A DNA stretch of 64,000 bases, taken from positions 14,488-78,487 of the forward strand of contig DHRK01000035.1 of assembly GCA_002410325.1 (NCBI GenBank), in the 5' to 3' direction. Below the pieces are notes generated by a model that saw only the letters and a program-made list of their open reading frames with translations, did no database searches and had not been told where the DNA came from. The DNA is from Syntrophomonas sp. UBA5314. Its GTDB lineage: Bacteria > Bacillota > Syntrophomonadia > Syntrophomonadales > Syntrophomonadaceae. Shown piece by piece: positions 48,066 through 56,048 of the stretch. Made by a program: the position numbers and the translations under genes. Position 1 is the first letter of the stretch; every line of letters starts with the position of its first letter.

Positions 48066-51000
48066 ACCGGCTCTCCCTCGCTAAGAATTTTTTCCAGGGC
48101 CGCTTCCCTGCTCATGGGAGTGAGCATCTTGTAACGGTTGCCGGGAAGCCGCCGGTCAAACTGGCAGATCGACTGGTACTTACATATCTGGCAGGCCGTG
48201 CGGCTCCCGTTTTTCACCGGCGCAATATCTATAATCCCGTTTTTTAATCCCTGTCCAATATTCTGCAAAAGCCGGTCCAGGTAGTTAAAGAGACCGTTAA
48301 AGCTTCCCCGGTCCAGGGTTGACGACAGGCGCGAGACACTGGCGTCCTTGTTCAGACTGACCGGCAGGTAGCCGGGACCCGACTCCAGTTCCCGGTCCAT
48401 ATTGCGGATTATATCCACGTCCTCCAACACCATTCCCCGAAAACGCATTTCCCGGGCCCTGAGTTCCTCCAGTTCGGCCTGGCGGTCATCGGCTTTTAGC
48501 AGGGGATCGTCTATGGGGACGTATAAGACGCCGGCCGGCTGAACCGGTTTCCGGGTGTTTAAACCACCGCCGTCCAGAAGGGCCTTTAAATACACCAGCA
48601 GCTGCAGGTTCAAACCATAATAAACGTCGGAAAGATTTAAGTCCCTGCGCCCGCTTTTATAATCAATAATGCGTATAAAGGATTCTTGATCGTTCTCAAA
48701 CAGGTCCACCCGGTCGATGCGGCCTTCGATGTACATGCTTTCGCCATCATCCAGGCTTATCTTCAGAGGCGGCAGGGAACCGCCCCGGCCGAACCGGATC
48801 TCATAGCTGCCGGGTTGAAAATTACTCCTCGATAGTTCACTGCTCAGGGTCTGAATAGTGCGCAGGCCCACCCGACCCAGGCGCTGGGCCAGGTAGTGGT
48901 TGCGGAAGCTGCTTTCCAAAATGCCATCGCCAAATTCCGGGACTATTTCCTGCCAAACCTCGTCAACCAGTTGCCGGGTGATGTCCGGGCTCAAGTCTTG
49001 CCAGCTAAGCCCGTATTTGTTTAAGCATAGCGAGAACTCATACAAGAGCCGGTGATAAAAATCTCCCAGATCAGGTGCTTCAATAGAATACAGCTTCCGT
49101 TCCCGGGCTTGTAAGCCATAATTAAGAAAATGAGAAAAGGGGCATAGTACGAAACGCTCCAGGCGCGACACGCTGGCATAGAGAGGGCTGGGCAATAGCT
49201 GCCCGGCGACTTCGGAGGGCAGGGCCTGGTCCTGGGTTTGGTAGCAGAGGCCGCTATTGACCATTTCCAGTTTGGCTGTCCAGTCGGGATGGGCTTTATA
49301 CCATTGGTAAACGGCCTGCCATGCGCCGGGAATGACAGAATTGTCCCGCAGGGCTTTTATCAGGTATTTAAAGGTGCCCCCCGGAGTGCTGGTCAAATCA
49401 AGGGTGCTTTCCTCTTCCTCCGTTAAATCGCTTATCACGACCAGTTGGGGAAATAGGCGCTGCATCTGCCTGATCAGCAGAGAGGGCCGTAAAGCCCGGC
49501 CTTCAATGTCAGCCACCGGCCAGCTCACCAAGAGCCGGTCGCGAGGCTGGCTCAAGGCGTGATAAATGAGAAAATTTTCTTCACTGATGCGGCTGGAGGC
49601 ATTCCAGCCCAGCTCAAGCCCTTGCAGGGACAGCTGGCTGCGTTCTTCGTTGTTTAAAAGGCTGGAAGGATTGGCGTAAGCGGGCAAAACCCCTTCATTG
49701 GCCCCCACTACAAACAAGACCTTCAGTTTTTGGCTTTTACTGCGGGCCACGCTCCCCACCAGCACCTGGTCGACGGTAGGAGGAATGATAGCCAGTTCAT
49801 AGGAACGGAGTCCGGTTTCCAACAACTGCCGAAATTCGGATAGACTGACGTCCAGATCCCCGGTCAGAACTGCCAGCTGCTCCAGTATCTCCGATACTAT
49901 ATTCCAAATCTGCGCACTTTCCAGGGCCTGCTCCCAGAGTTCCCGCTGCATCAGGGAATCGATCTGTGCTTCGAGATGCTCTTTAGTGCCGGCATTATGC
50001 ATAAAACTGAACAGGGCGGCGATCCGGGCGCGGCAGTTGGGTTGATGATGCCAGTCTGTTTCCAGGGCCTCCAACTGTCCGATGATTTTCCGGCGCAAAC
50101 CTTCCATCCGCTCCAGCTCCAATTCAGAGCCCCTGGTGAAAGGCTTTTTCCAGCGGCGGCCTTTTATGCCCAGTCGCAGCACATAGTTTTCCAGGGCTTC
50201 GCAGTCGCTCCGGCTTAAGCCGGTCAGTCCGGTTTTCAGCCAGGACATGACGTCTAAAGGCAGATAGCCGTTTTGCATAGTGTCGATCAGGGACAGAATA
50301 AAACGCACCAGAGGGTTGTTCATCACACTGCGTTTGCTATCTATAAAACAGGGTATGCCGTATTCTTCAAAGGCCCTCTGGAGTAAAGGCCCGTAGGTCT
50401 CTATATCACCGCAGACCACGGCCATATCGCGCCAACGCAGTCCCCCGTCGCGCGCCTGGGCTATAATCTTCCGGGCCAGTTGCTCTACTTCGTCATATAT
50501 ATTGGAACAGGCCAGGATGCATAGGGAGTCTATTTGCCGGTCCATGGCCCGGGCCGGAAAGGCATACAGTTCGCTTTCCAGGTGGCTTAGCTCAGGGCGC
50601 CGCCGGGCCAGATGCGGCTCGGGAAAAAGCGCCGCTATATCCTGTTCTAAGGATGACTTCCCGGCAAATTCCTGCAGCCGCAGCAGGGCTCGGCGGGAAG
50701 GCTCAAAGAGCTCTGCATCCCTGGGAGAAGCATGGGGATCCAGGGTCAGGGTTATGGAAATCTCACTGCTCAAAAGCATGAGTTCCTGGATAACGCGTAA
50801 AGTCAAGGGGGAAAAGGTTACGAAGCTGTCAACCCAGATATATGCGCCTTGAAGAGAAGCCGCCTGGTGCATTCTATCGATGAGGGCCAGGAGGTAGTCG
50901 TCATTGTCTATATACTGTTTATCCTCCAGGAAACGGGTCAGAGCTTGATAAATGAGGGCGGCGTCATGCAGCTTGTCCCGCAGCAACTGGTCTTGGCTGA

Positions 51001-51433
51001 AAATCTCCTGCAGTCTGGCCAGTGCCTCTGCTTCGACCATGTTTTGCTTGAATTCCGACATTAGATCGGCGCACTGTTCAATGAATCCCGGCTGGCGTAC
51101 GGCGCGGGAATACAAGGCCAGATTGGAGCTCAGTTCTTCAATAACTTTGCGCAGGGCCATTTGCCGACCCTGTTCGTTTATAAGGACGTTTTTTATTCCC
51201 CCGGTTTCCTCGAACACCCTTTCCGCCAGGCGGCTTATGCTCAAGACTTCAAGGTGAATCAGACCGGGCAGCCGCAAGTGCTCGATGAGATCCCTTTCAG
51301 CCTGCAGGGTGTACTGCTCGGGAACCAGCAATATCATCTTTTGGCCGTGATTAGAAATAAGACAGCGGGCTATTTCATTGAATATGTAGCGGGTTTTTCC
51401 CCTTCCGGCTCTTCCCAGAACAAATCGAACCAC
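48062..51433 (-). CDS. addB: AddB, helicase-like nuclease subunit of AddAB
   Basis: 1123 residues, GTG 51431-51433 behind GGGGAGAAC. The N-terminus shows Walker A LGRAGRGKTRYIF. The C-terminal nuclease has RIIDYKSGRRD. The Fe-S cluster cysteines of the AddB family are visible: one in CPFSHFLNYG near residue 770 and three in ACQICKYQSICQFD near 1080-1093. AddB recognises the Chi-equivalent sequence and degrades the 5' strand. It is the first gene of addBA. A TATAAT lies at 51490-51495 on the minus strand. Confidence 0.96.
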   Translation of the reverse strand: MVRFVLGRAGRGKTRYIFNEIARCLISNHGQKMILLVPEQYTLQAERDLIEHLRLPGLIHLEVLSISRLAERVFEETGGIKNVLINEQGRQMALRKVIEELSSNLALYSRAVRQPGFIEQCADLMSEFKQNMVEAEALARLQEIFSQDQLLRDKLHDAALIYQALTRFLEDKQYIDNDDYLLALIDRMHQAASLQGAYIWVDSFVTFSPLTLRVIQELMLLSSEISITLTLDPHASPRDAELFEPSRRALLRLQEFAGKSSLEQDIAALFPEPHLARRRPELSHLESELYAFPARAMDRQIDSLCILACSNIYDEVEQLARKIIAQARDGGLRWRDMAVVCGDIETYGPLLQRAFEEYGIPCFIDSKRSVMNNPLVRFILSLIDTMQNGYLPLDVMSWLKTGLTGLSRSDCEALENYVLRLGIKGRRWKKPFTRGSELELERMEGLRRKIIGQLEALETDWHHQPNCRARIAALFSFMHNAGTKEHLEAQIDSLMQRELWEQALESAQIWNIVSEILEQLAVLTGDLDVSLSEFRQLLETGLRSYELAIIPPTVDQVLVGSVARSKSQKLKVLFVVGANEGVLPAYANPSSLLNNEERSQLSLQGLELGWNASSRISEENFLIYHALSQPRDRLLVSWPVADIEGRALRPSLLIRQMQRLFPQLVVISDLTEEEESTLDLTSTPGGTFKYLIKALRDNSVIPGAWQAVYQWYKAHPDWTAKLEMVNSGLCYQTQDQALPSEVAGQLLPSPLYASVSRLERFVLCPFSHFLNYGLQARERKLYSIEAPDLGDFYHRLLYEFSLCLNKYGLSWQDLSPDITRQLVDEVWQEIVPEFGDGILESSFRNHYLAQRLGRVGLRTIQTLSSELSRSNFQPGSYEIRFGRGGSLPPLKISLDDGESMYIEGRIDRVDLFENDQESFIRIIDYKSGRRDLNLSDVYYGLNLQLLVYLKALLDGGGLNTRKPVQPAGVLYVPIDDPLLKADDRQAELEELRAREMRFRGMVLEDVDIIRNMDRELESGPGYLPVSLNKDASVSRLSSTLDRGSFNGLFNYLDRLLQNIGQGLKNGIIDIAPVKNGSRTACQICKYQSICQFDRRLPGNRYKMLTPMSREAALEKILSEGEPV

Positions 51434-51546
51434 CTTGTTGTTCTCCCCTGCTGCTCAATAAGATTACATTGACCTTAATCATTACTATGATTATATTGGT
51501 TTTTCCGGGCGGATGATAGAGCCGCATAAGGTGCTGAAACGGAAGA

Positions 51547-53190
51547 TTAGTCTGAACGGGAGGGGACCGGAACCTGGCAGGGGAATTTGACGTAAACGGT
51601 TGAACCGGAAAGGCTGGATTCAATGTCGATTCGGGCTTTATGCCGGTTGGCGATACTGTAGCAGACAGCCAGTCCCAAACCGCTTCCGCTGTCCTTGGTT
51701 GAATAAAAGGGGGTTCCGGCTTTGTTCATGGCTTCCAGGCTGAAGCCGATTCCCTGATCCTTTATATAGAGAACGGCCCCCTGCTCCCCGGTGCGGGTGC
51801 CGATGGTCAGGGTGCCGCCCGCCTTCATGGCTTCCAGCCCGTTTCGCGACAGGTTCAGGATCATCTGGCGTATCTCGGATTGATCGAGGAGCAGATCGAC
51901 ATCGGGCCCCGGTTCCAGGATGACCTGTTTGTCGCGCATCAGGGCTTCAGCCTGAATGATAGGTGCGATAGCCTTTATGATCCGGTTTAAGCTCTGTTGT
52001 TCCAGCTGAACCCGCTTATCCCTGGCCATAGTGAGGAATTCGGAGATAATGCGATTGGCACGGTCCAATTCTTCCATCATCAACTGGTAATAATTGCGGT
52101 TTTCCGGGTTGTCTTCTTGAGTATTAAGGAGTTGCAGAAACCCGCGCACCGCAGTCATCGGATTACGCACCTCGTGCCCTATGGAAGCAGCCATCTCACC
52201 GATCAAATTCAAGCGATCGAGCCGGGCCAGATCAGCTTCCATCTGGCGTTCCTTACTTACATCCTTACTGACCAGCAGGATGCAAATGGAGCCATTTAAA
52301 TAGACATACTGCAGGGTGCTGGTGCTCTTTATCAACCTGCCGGAGCGGGTCAGGACATCCATCTCATAATTTAATATTTTGCCCTCTCTCTTCAAGCGGG
52401 TTAATATCGATGCATACTGACTCTTGTTTATCAGGCCCAGTTTTATGAGATCGCTTCCGATAACTTCTTCCCGGCTTAATCCCAGGGTGTCCAAAACCTT
52501 CTGATTGGCTTCGATAATGGAATAGTTCCTGTCATCATAGATGAGCATCATGTCCGGGCTGCTGTGAAATACCTTGAAGAAGCGTTCTTCTGACTGGCGC
52601 AACTGCTCTTCAGCCCGTTTGCGGTCACTGATATCCCGCATGGATTCAATGGCCCCTACCACGTTTCCGTCCGTATCATAGAGCGGTGATGCTTTACCGT
52701 AAATATAGGCTCCATTTTCCCCTATGGCGGGGCAAAAATTTTCGCCTTCGATATTGGCCTGATGAGATTGAAAGAACAGGTAATGCTTGATATGCTCATT
52801 GTTAAAATCCCTTACCAGGTCAATTAAGACCGGCCGGGCGAAGCCATAAAACGGGATGCCGTAGGAGTATTCCCCGCGGCCCAGTATATCCGCAGCCTCC
52901 ACTCCGGTCATCACCTCGATTGCTTTATTCCAGGCTATTACCTTTCCCTGATTATCGATAACAAAGGTGGCGTCGGGTAGAAAATTAATAATATCGGTCA
53001 ATCTCTGTTCCGATGCCCGGAGAGCTTTTTCATACTCTTGCAAGCGGGCTATATCTTCCCGGCGCAAGGATATCTCCTTTTCAAGGTCGCGGTTAAGGGA
53101 TTGGAGATGGAGTATCATAGCCACTTTTTCATTCAGGTGGTTTATTCTGCTCCATATGTAATCCTCTTCCCCTTGAACGTTTTTACTCAA
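51547..53190 (-). CDS. Soluble PAS-domain sensor histidine kinase
   Basis: 547 residues, TTG start behind AAGGGGGTT. No transmembrane helix is present. A coiled-coil N-terminus (~1-65) leads into two PAS domains (~66-195, ~200-315), then HisKA with the phosphorylated His in MAASIGHEVRNPMTAV, then HATPase_c with NLSRNGLEAM, the G1 box KDQGIGFS and G2 GSGLGLAVCY. The architecture is that of the orphan sporulation kinases (KinA/KinE type) that feed Spo0F/Spo0A. No response regulator is adjacent, which supports that reading. Its promoter carries a perfect Spo0A-box sequence. The signal is unknown. Confidence 0.88.
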   Translation of the reverse strand: MSKNVQGEEDYIWSRINHLNEKVAMILHLQSLNRDLEKEISLRREDIARLQEYEKALRASEQRLTDIINFLPDATFVIDNQGKVIAWNKAIEVMTGVEAADILGRGEYSYGIPFYGFARPVLIDLVRDFNNEHIKHYLFFQSHQANIEGENFCPAIGENGAYIYGKASPLYDTDGNVVGAIESMRDISDRKRAEEQLRQSEERFFKVFHSSPDMMLIYDDRNYSIIEANQKVLDTLGLSREEVIGSDLIKLGLINKSQYASILTRLKREGKILNYEMDVLTRSGRLIKSTSTLQYVYLNGSICILLVSKDVSKERQMEADLARLDRLNLIGEMAASIGHEVRNPMTAVRGFLQLLNTQEDNPENRNYYQLMMEELDRANRIISEFLTMARDKRVQLEQQSLNRIIKAIAPIIQAEALMRDKQVILEPGPDVDLLLDQSEIRQMILNLSRNGLEAMKAGGTLTIGTRTGEQGAVLYIKDQGIGFSLEAMNKAGTPFYSTKDSGSGLGLAVCYSIANRHKARIDIESSLSGSTVYVKFPCQVPVPSRSD

Positions 53191-53248
53191 GCAAATGAAC
53201 CCCCTTGAATAAGGGAAACCTTCTAATACAACAATTTAACACAGAACT

Positions 53249-53266
53249 ATTATATAAATTGTCGAA
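53249..53266 (-). promoter_or_regulatory. Kinase promoter with Spo0A-box match
   Basis: Minus-strand TATAAT lies at 53249-53254. TTGTCGAA (plus strand, 53259-53266) is the 0A-box core TGTCGAA plus flank and sits just upstream of it. An 8-mer of this kind is expected by chance about twice in the window, so the location is the main support. Confidence 0.4.
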
Positions 53267-53452
53267 GCATACAAAATGAAATGAAAATATACAACCGACC
53301 GGCCGTAACACTGCCATTAATGCAAATAAAATTAGGAATAACGCGCAGAAATAGATTGTTTTTAAAAACAATATGACATATATTAGCATTTTTGAGAGAA
53401 AAAATGAAGAATTAATTGCATTATCCCGATATATAGACGGGGTTAGAAGTTC

Positions 53453-53893
53453 TTATTTTAAAAGGAGTATTCTACCGCCAATAGCCAGAAGGGCTATACC
53501 TATAAGGTCCAGGTACTGAAACTCATATTTTTTCATTCCGAAAGCTCCCAGGCCGTCAATCAAAACAGCGGTAAGGATCTGGGCTACAATTATGGCGGTG
53601 GTGGCGTTCCCTACCCCGACCTGAGGGATGGTTTTCACCACTCCGTAAATTATAAGCACGTTTAGCAATCCGCCTAAAAAAGCATACCAGGGAACTTGAG
53701 AGAGCTGCTCCAGGTTGAACCAACCGCTGCGACAGAAGAGCATGATAAAAAAGGCGGTGGCGGTTCCGATGATGTGAACCAGAAGGGTTGAAGACCAGAC
53801 TCCGATGCTTTTCCCCAGAGCGGCGTTGAATGTCCCTTGCAGGGCCATAGCGGCTCCAGCCAGGGCCGCGATGCCAAGATATAGCCAGTTCAT
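53453..53893 (-). CDS. DMT-superfamily transporter, YdcZ/DUF606 type
   Basis: 146 residues, five hydrophobic helices (GIAALAGAAMALQGTFNAAL, HIIGTATAFFIMLF, AFLGGLLNVLIIYGVV, VGVGNATTAIIVAQIL, LIGIALLAIGGRIL). This matches the half-size DMT_YdcZ family, members of which are thought to dimerise. Substrates are unknown (in other organisms small organic cations or metabolites). Monocistronic as far as can be seen. Confidence 0.82.
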   Translation of the reverse strand: MNWLYLGIAALAGAAMALQGTFNAALGKSIGVWSSTLLVHIIGTATAFFIMLFCRSGWFNLEQLSQVPWYAFLGGLLNVLIIYGVVKTIPQVGVGNATTAIIVAQILTAVLIDGLGAFGMKKYEFQYLDLIGIALLAIGGRILLLK

Positions 53894-53967
53894 ATTACGG
53901 TCTCCTCTTAGTTTTTGTAATAGTGTCCTAACATCGCGGAATTTTTATGCTTTTATTGAAGCCTACC

Positions 53968-54681
53968 TCAAATAAAGGTGGCCAGACCGATTATTATCAA
54001 ACCCAGGACCATGCCGTTCCAGGAACTGGCTGGATCTCGCTGGTGGGCCTGCGGCCACAATTGAAAAAGCACTATGTAAATCATTATTCCCGACGCCAGA
54101 CCTAAAAGGCCGGGAAGCACTCCAGGAAGCAGGCCTATGGCGATTTTGCCCACATAAGTTCCCAGAGGAGTGACCAGGGCTACCAGCAAGGTTTGGTAGA
54201 AAACCTTAATGCGCCTCACCCGCCCCACCAGCAGGGGGGCGGCTATGGCCATGCCTTCCGGAATATTATGAAGGGAAATACCGAGGGCGATTACCATGGC
54301 GGTGCGGGCCTTCATCTCCGCCCCCAGGGCGATAGCCATTCCCTCGGGCAGATCATGCAGAGCGATGCCCAGCATGATCATGTAGCCTAGGCCTTTTACA
54401 CCGGATTCTTTAGAAAAAAGGCGAACCATCCCCTTCTGGTTGAGGGACATCAATAAGAACCCGGCTGCCAGTCCCCCCAGGGTTCCTCCATAATGGGGAT
54501 AAGCCAGAGCCGAGGGCAGCATGTCAAACAGCACCACCGCACTCATGACTCCAGCGGCTAAACCCAGGAAGAGAGCCAGGTTGCGGTCGGTCCAGGAACG
54601 TCGGGCAAACATCAAGAGCGCGCCCAGCAGGGTGCAGACCCCTGCTCCGGCGCTTATCCACAAGAGCGTTGAGAATGGCAT
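53968..54681 (-). CDS. ZIP-family divalent metal transporter
   Basis: 238 residues from ATG 54679-54681, with GGGGAGGAGCT upstream. The frame could extend into the upstream palindrome but that sequence is not conserved. Eight-helix ZIP fold: the transmembrane metal site is in LHDLPEGMAIALG and ISLHNIPEGMAIAAP, the His/Glu pairs of TM4 and TM5. Imports Zn(II), Fe(II) or Mn(II). Metal preference cannot be told. An 18-base palindrome lies immediately upstream. Confidence 0.88.
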   Translation of the reverse strand: MPFSTLLWISAGAGVCTLLGALLMFARRSWTDRNLALFLGLAAGVMSAVVLFDMLPSALAYPHYGGTLGGLAAGFLLMSLNQKGMVRLFSKESGVKGLGYMIMLGIALHDLPEGMAIALGAEMKARTAMVIALGISLHNIPEGMAIAAPLLVGRVRRIKVFYQTLLVALVTPLGTYVGKIAIGLLPGVLPGLLGLASGIMIYIVLFQLWPQAHQRDPASSWNGMVLGLIIIGLATFI

Positions 54682-54695
54682 AGCTCCTCCCCGTT

Positions 54696-54741
54696 TAGTA
54701 CAAGGTTCCGTATATTCGTGCACATACGGAACCTTGTACTA
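54696..54741. repeat. Dispersed palindrome, copy 1
   Basis: TAGTACAAGGTTCCGTAT (54696-54713) and its perfect complement (54724-54741) with a 10-base loop. The left arm and loop recur at 63969-63996. It sits just before the ribosome site of the ZIP gene, where it may terminate or block upstream transcription. Confidence 0.8.
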
Positions 54742-54818
54742 GCGTTTGTTTTCATTTGTATGACGGGAAGATGGTTTTTAGTTTATAATTCACTTAAACT
54801 TCTTAGGGGGTGCCGATT

Positions 54819-55208
54819 TTGTTAAGCTTTTCCGTGAAAACCAGGGCGCAGCAGGAACTGGTGGACATAACGCCGCAGATTCGCAGCCTGGCCGAAGAAC
54901 ACGGCGGTCAAAAGAGGCTCTGCCTGGTCTATGTACCCCATACCACGGCAGCCGTAACTATCAATGAAAACGCCGATCCGGATGTGAAACGGGATATAAT
55001 ATATGGATTGGCCCAAATGGTTCCCGAACATCTGGACTATAAACACGGGGAAGGCAATTCCCCGGCGCATATCAAGGCTTCCCTGATGGGCTCATCCCAG
55101 ACTCTCTTAATAGAAAACGGCCAATTACAGCTGGGCACCTGGCAGGGCGTATTCCTGGCCGAGTTTGACGGTCCCCGTAACCGTTCGGTTATGGTTGCTT
55201 TTGTATGA
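54819..55208 (+). CDS. yjbQ: YjbQ/UPF0047 family protein
   Basis: 130 residues from TTG 54819, chosen because TTAGGGGGTGCC is well placed for it. A GTG at 54810 overlaps that site. The sequence begins MLSFSVKTRAQQELVDIT, typical of the family. Motifs are LVYVPHTTAAVTINENADPDV with the conserved His and Asn-Glu, and HLDYKHGEGNSPAHIKASL. Some members have a weak thiamine-phosphate synthase activity, but the true role is unsettled. A TATAAT at 54784-54789 is the likely -10. Confidence 0.9.
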   Translation: MLSFSVKTRAQQELVDITPQIRSLAEEHGGQKRLCLVYVPHTTAAVTINENADPDVKRDIIYGLAQMVPEHLDYKHGEGNSPAHIKASLMGSSQTLLIENGQLQLGTWQGVFLAEFDGPRNRSVMVAFV

Positions 55209-55277
55209 GTTTTAAGCCATCCACCTAGCAGTTTGCGTTATTCCGGGCTTGTAATAAATAGATAGGCCGGTAATAAA

Positions 55278-55315
55278 AACACCTCCCCTGACATAATTTT
55301 CATCAAGGAGGTGTT
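55278..55315 (+). promoter_or_regulatory. RBS-sequestering hairpin before the TIGR04086 gene
   Basis: AACACCTCC (55278-55286) pairs perfectly with GGAGGTGTT (55307-55315), which contains the ribosome site of the gene starting at ATG 55319. The loop holds ACATAAT. A readthrough transcript would hide the site, while one starting in the loop would expose it. Confidence 0.5.
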
Positions 55316-55318
55316 GAA

Positions 55319-55687
55319 ATGAGATTAGCTCTTTCGGCTGAATTGAAAGCGCTGGGAAAAGCCCTGCTGCTTTCTCTGTTGTTGTGCGTTATATCAGCTG
55401 CCCTGGTGTACTATACCCGAATCAGTGAAATGATATTCCCCACCCTGGGCCGGATTATCCTGGCCATAACCGCATTTTACGCCGCATGCGCGGTTGCCCG
55501 GGTTCGCGGCTCCAAGGGATTGCTGCGGGGGATTAATATGGGCGCCGCGGTGTTTATTCTGGTCTTCATCGCCACCCTGGCCTTACAGCCGGCAACGGTT
55601 GGCATCAAGACGTTTGCCTATGCTTTTCTGCTCTGTTTGGTAGCCGGAGCCACGGGGGGCATCGTGGGTGTTGGTTTATATAAATAA
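55319..55687 (+). CDS. TIGR04086 family membrane protein (YrzE-like)
   Basis: 122 residues, four transmembrane helices (GKALLLSLLLCVISAALVYY, IILAITAFYAACAVARV, MGAAVFILVFIATLALQ, FAYAFLLCLVAGATGGIVG). Family TIGR04086 is specific to endospore formers and relatives and has no assigned role. The glycine-rich ending GGIVGVGLYK and the middle RVRGSKGLLRG are typical. Its ribosome site lies in a hairpin. Confidence 0.78.
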   Translation: MRLALSAELKALGKALLLSLLLCVISAALVYYTRISEMIFPTLGRIILAITAFYAACAVARVRGSKGLLRGINMGAAVFILVFIATLALQPATVGIKTFAYAFLLCLVAGATGGIVGVGLYK

Positions 55688-55719
55688 AACCCACTCCTTT
55701 AGGAACTGCCGATATAAAG

Positions 55720-55833
55720 TTATGGCCAGCCCGGGATCGACCCGGCTGGTCTGGATGCGCATATCAACCATAACAGTCCAACAACGATAAAGAGCAAAGC
55801 TATTATAAATCGGATGAGAGCCAGCCTGGCCAA
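55720..55833 (-). CDS. Candidate 37-residue membrane peptide
   Basis: TTG 55831-55833, AGGTAGG about 7 bases upstream, to TAA 55720-55722. The product begins MARLALIRFIIALLFIVVGL, continues LWLICASRPAGSIPGWP, and is a single transmembrane helix with a basic N-terminus. Such peptides are often missed. Two cautions apply: a GC-rich inverted repeat (55723-55749) lies in the C-terminal codons, and there is no other support. The rest of the gap 55688-56048 holds a terminator and no other gene I can support. Confidence 0.35.
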   Translation of the reverse strand: MARLALIRFIIALLFIVVGLLWLICASRPAGSIPGWP

Positions 55834-55864
55834 AACAATCCTACCTGCCTTTCTGCAGGGAAGC

Positions 55865-55896
55865 GGCATAAAATAAATGGAGTAGACTGCTACTCC
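55865..55896 (-). terminator. Terminator-like hairpin downstream of the DinG gene
   Basis: GGAGTAG (55879-55885) and CTACTCC (55890-55896) with a 4-base loop. On the minus strand ATTTATTTTATG follows. Confidence 0.55.
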
Positions 55897-56048
55897 AGAT
55901 GATTAACCCCAGAACTTCATAAGTATGTTTCTTAGAAATACAGGAATCCTCACATAAATTACCCGCACTCCATTGACCCCCTCTGATTGGTTTTGTTCTA
56001 TTGTATGAAAGGCTGTTAAAAAAAGTGACAGGGTTATTACCAGGCGCT

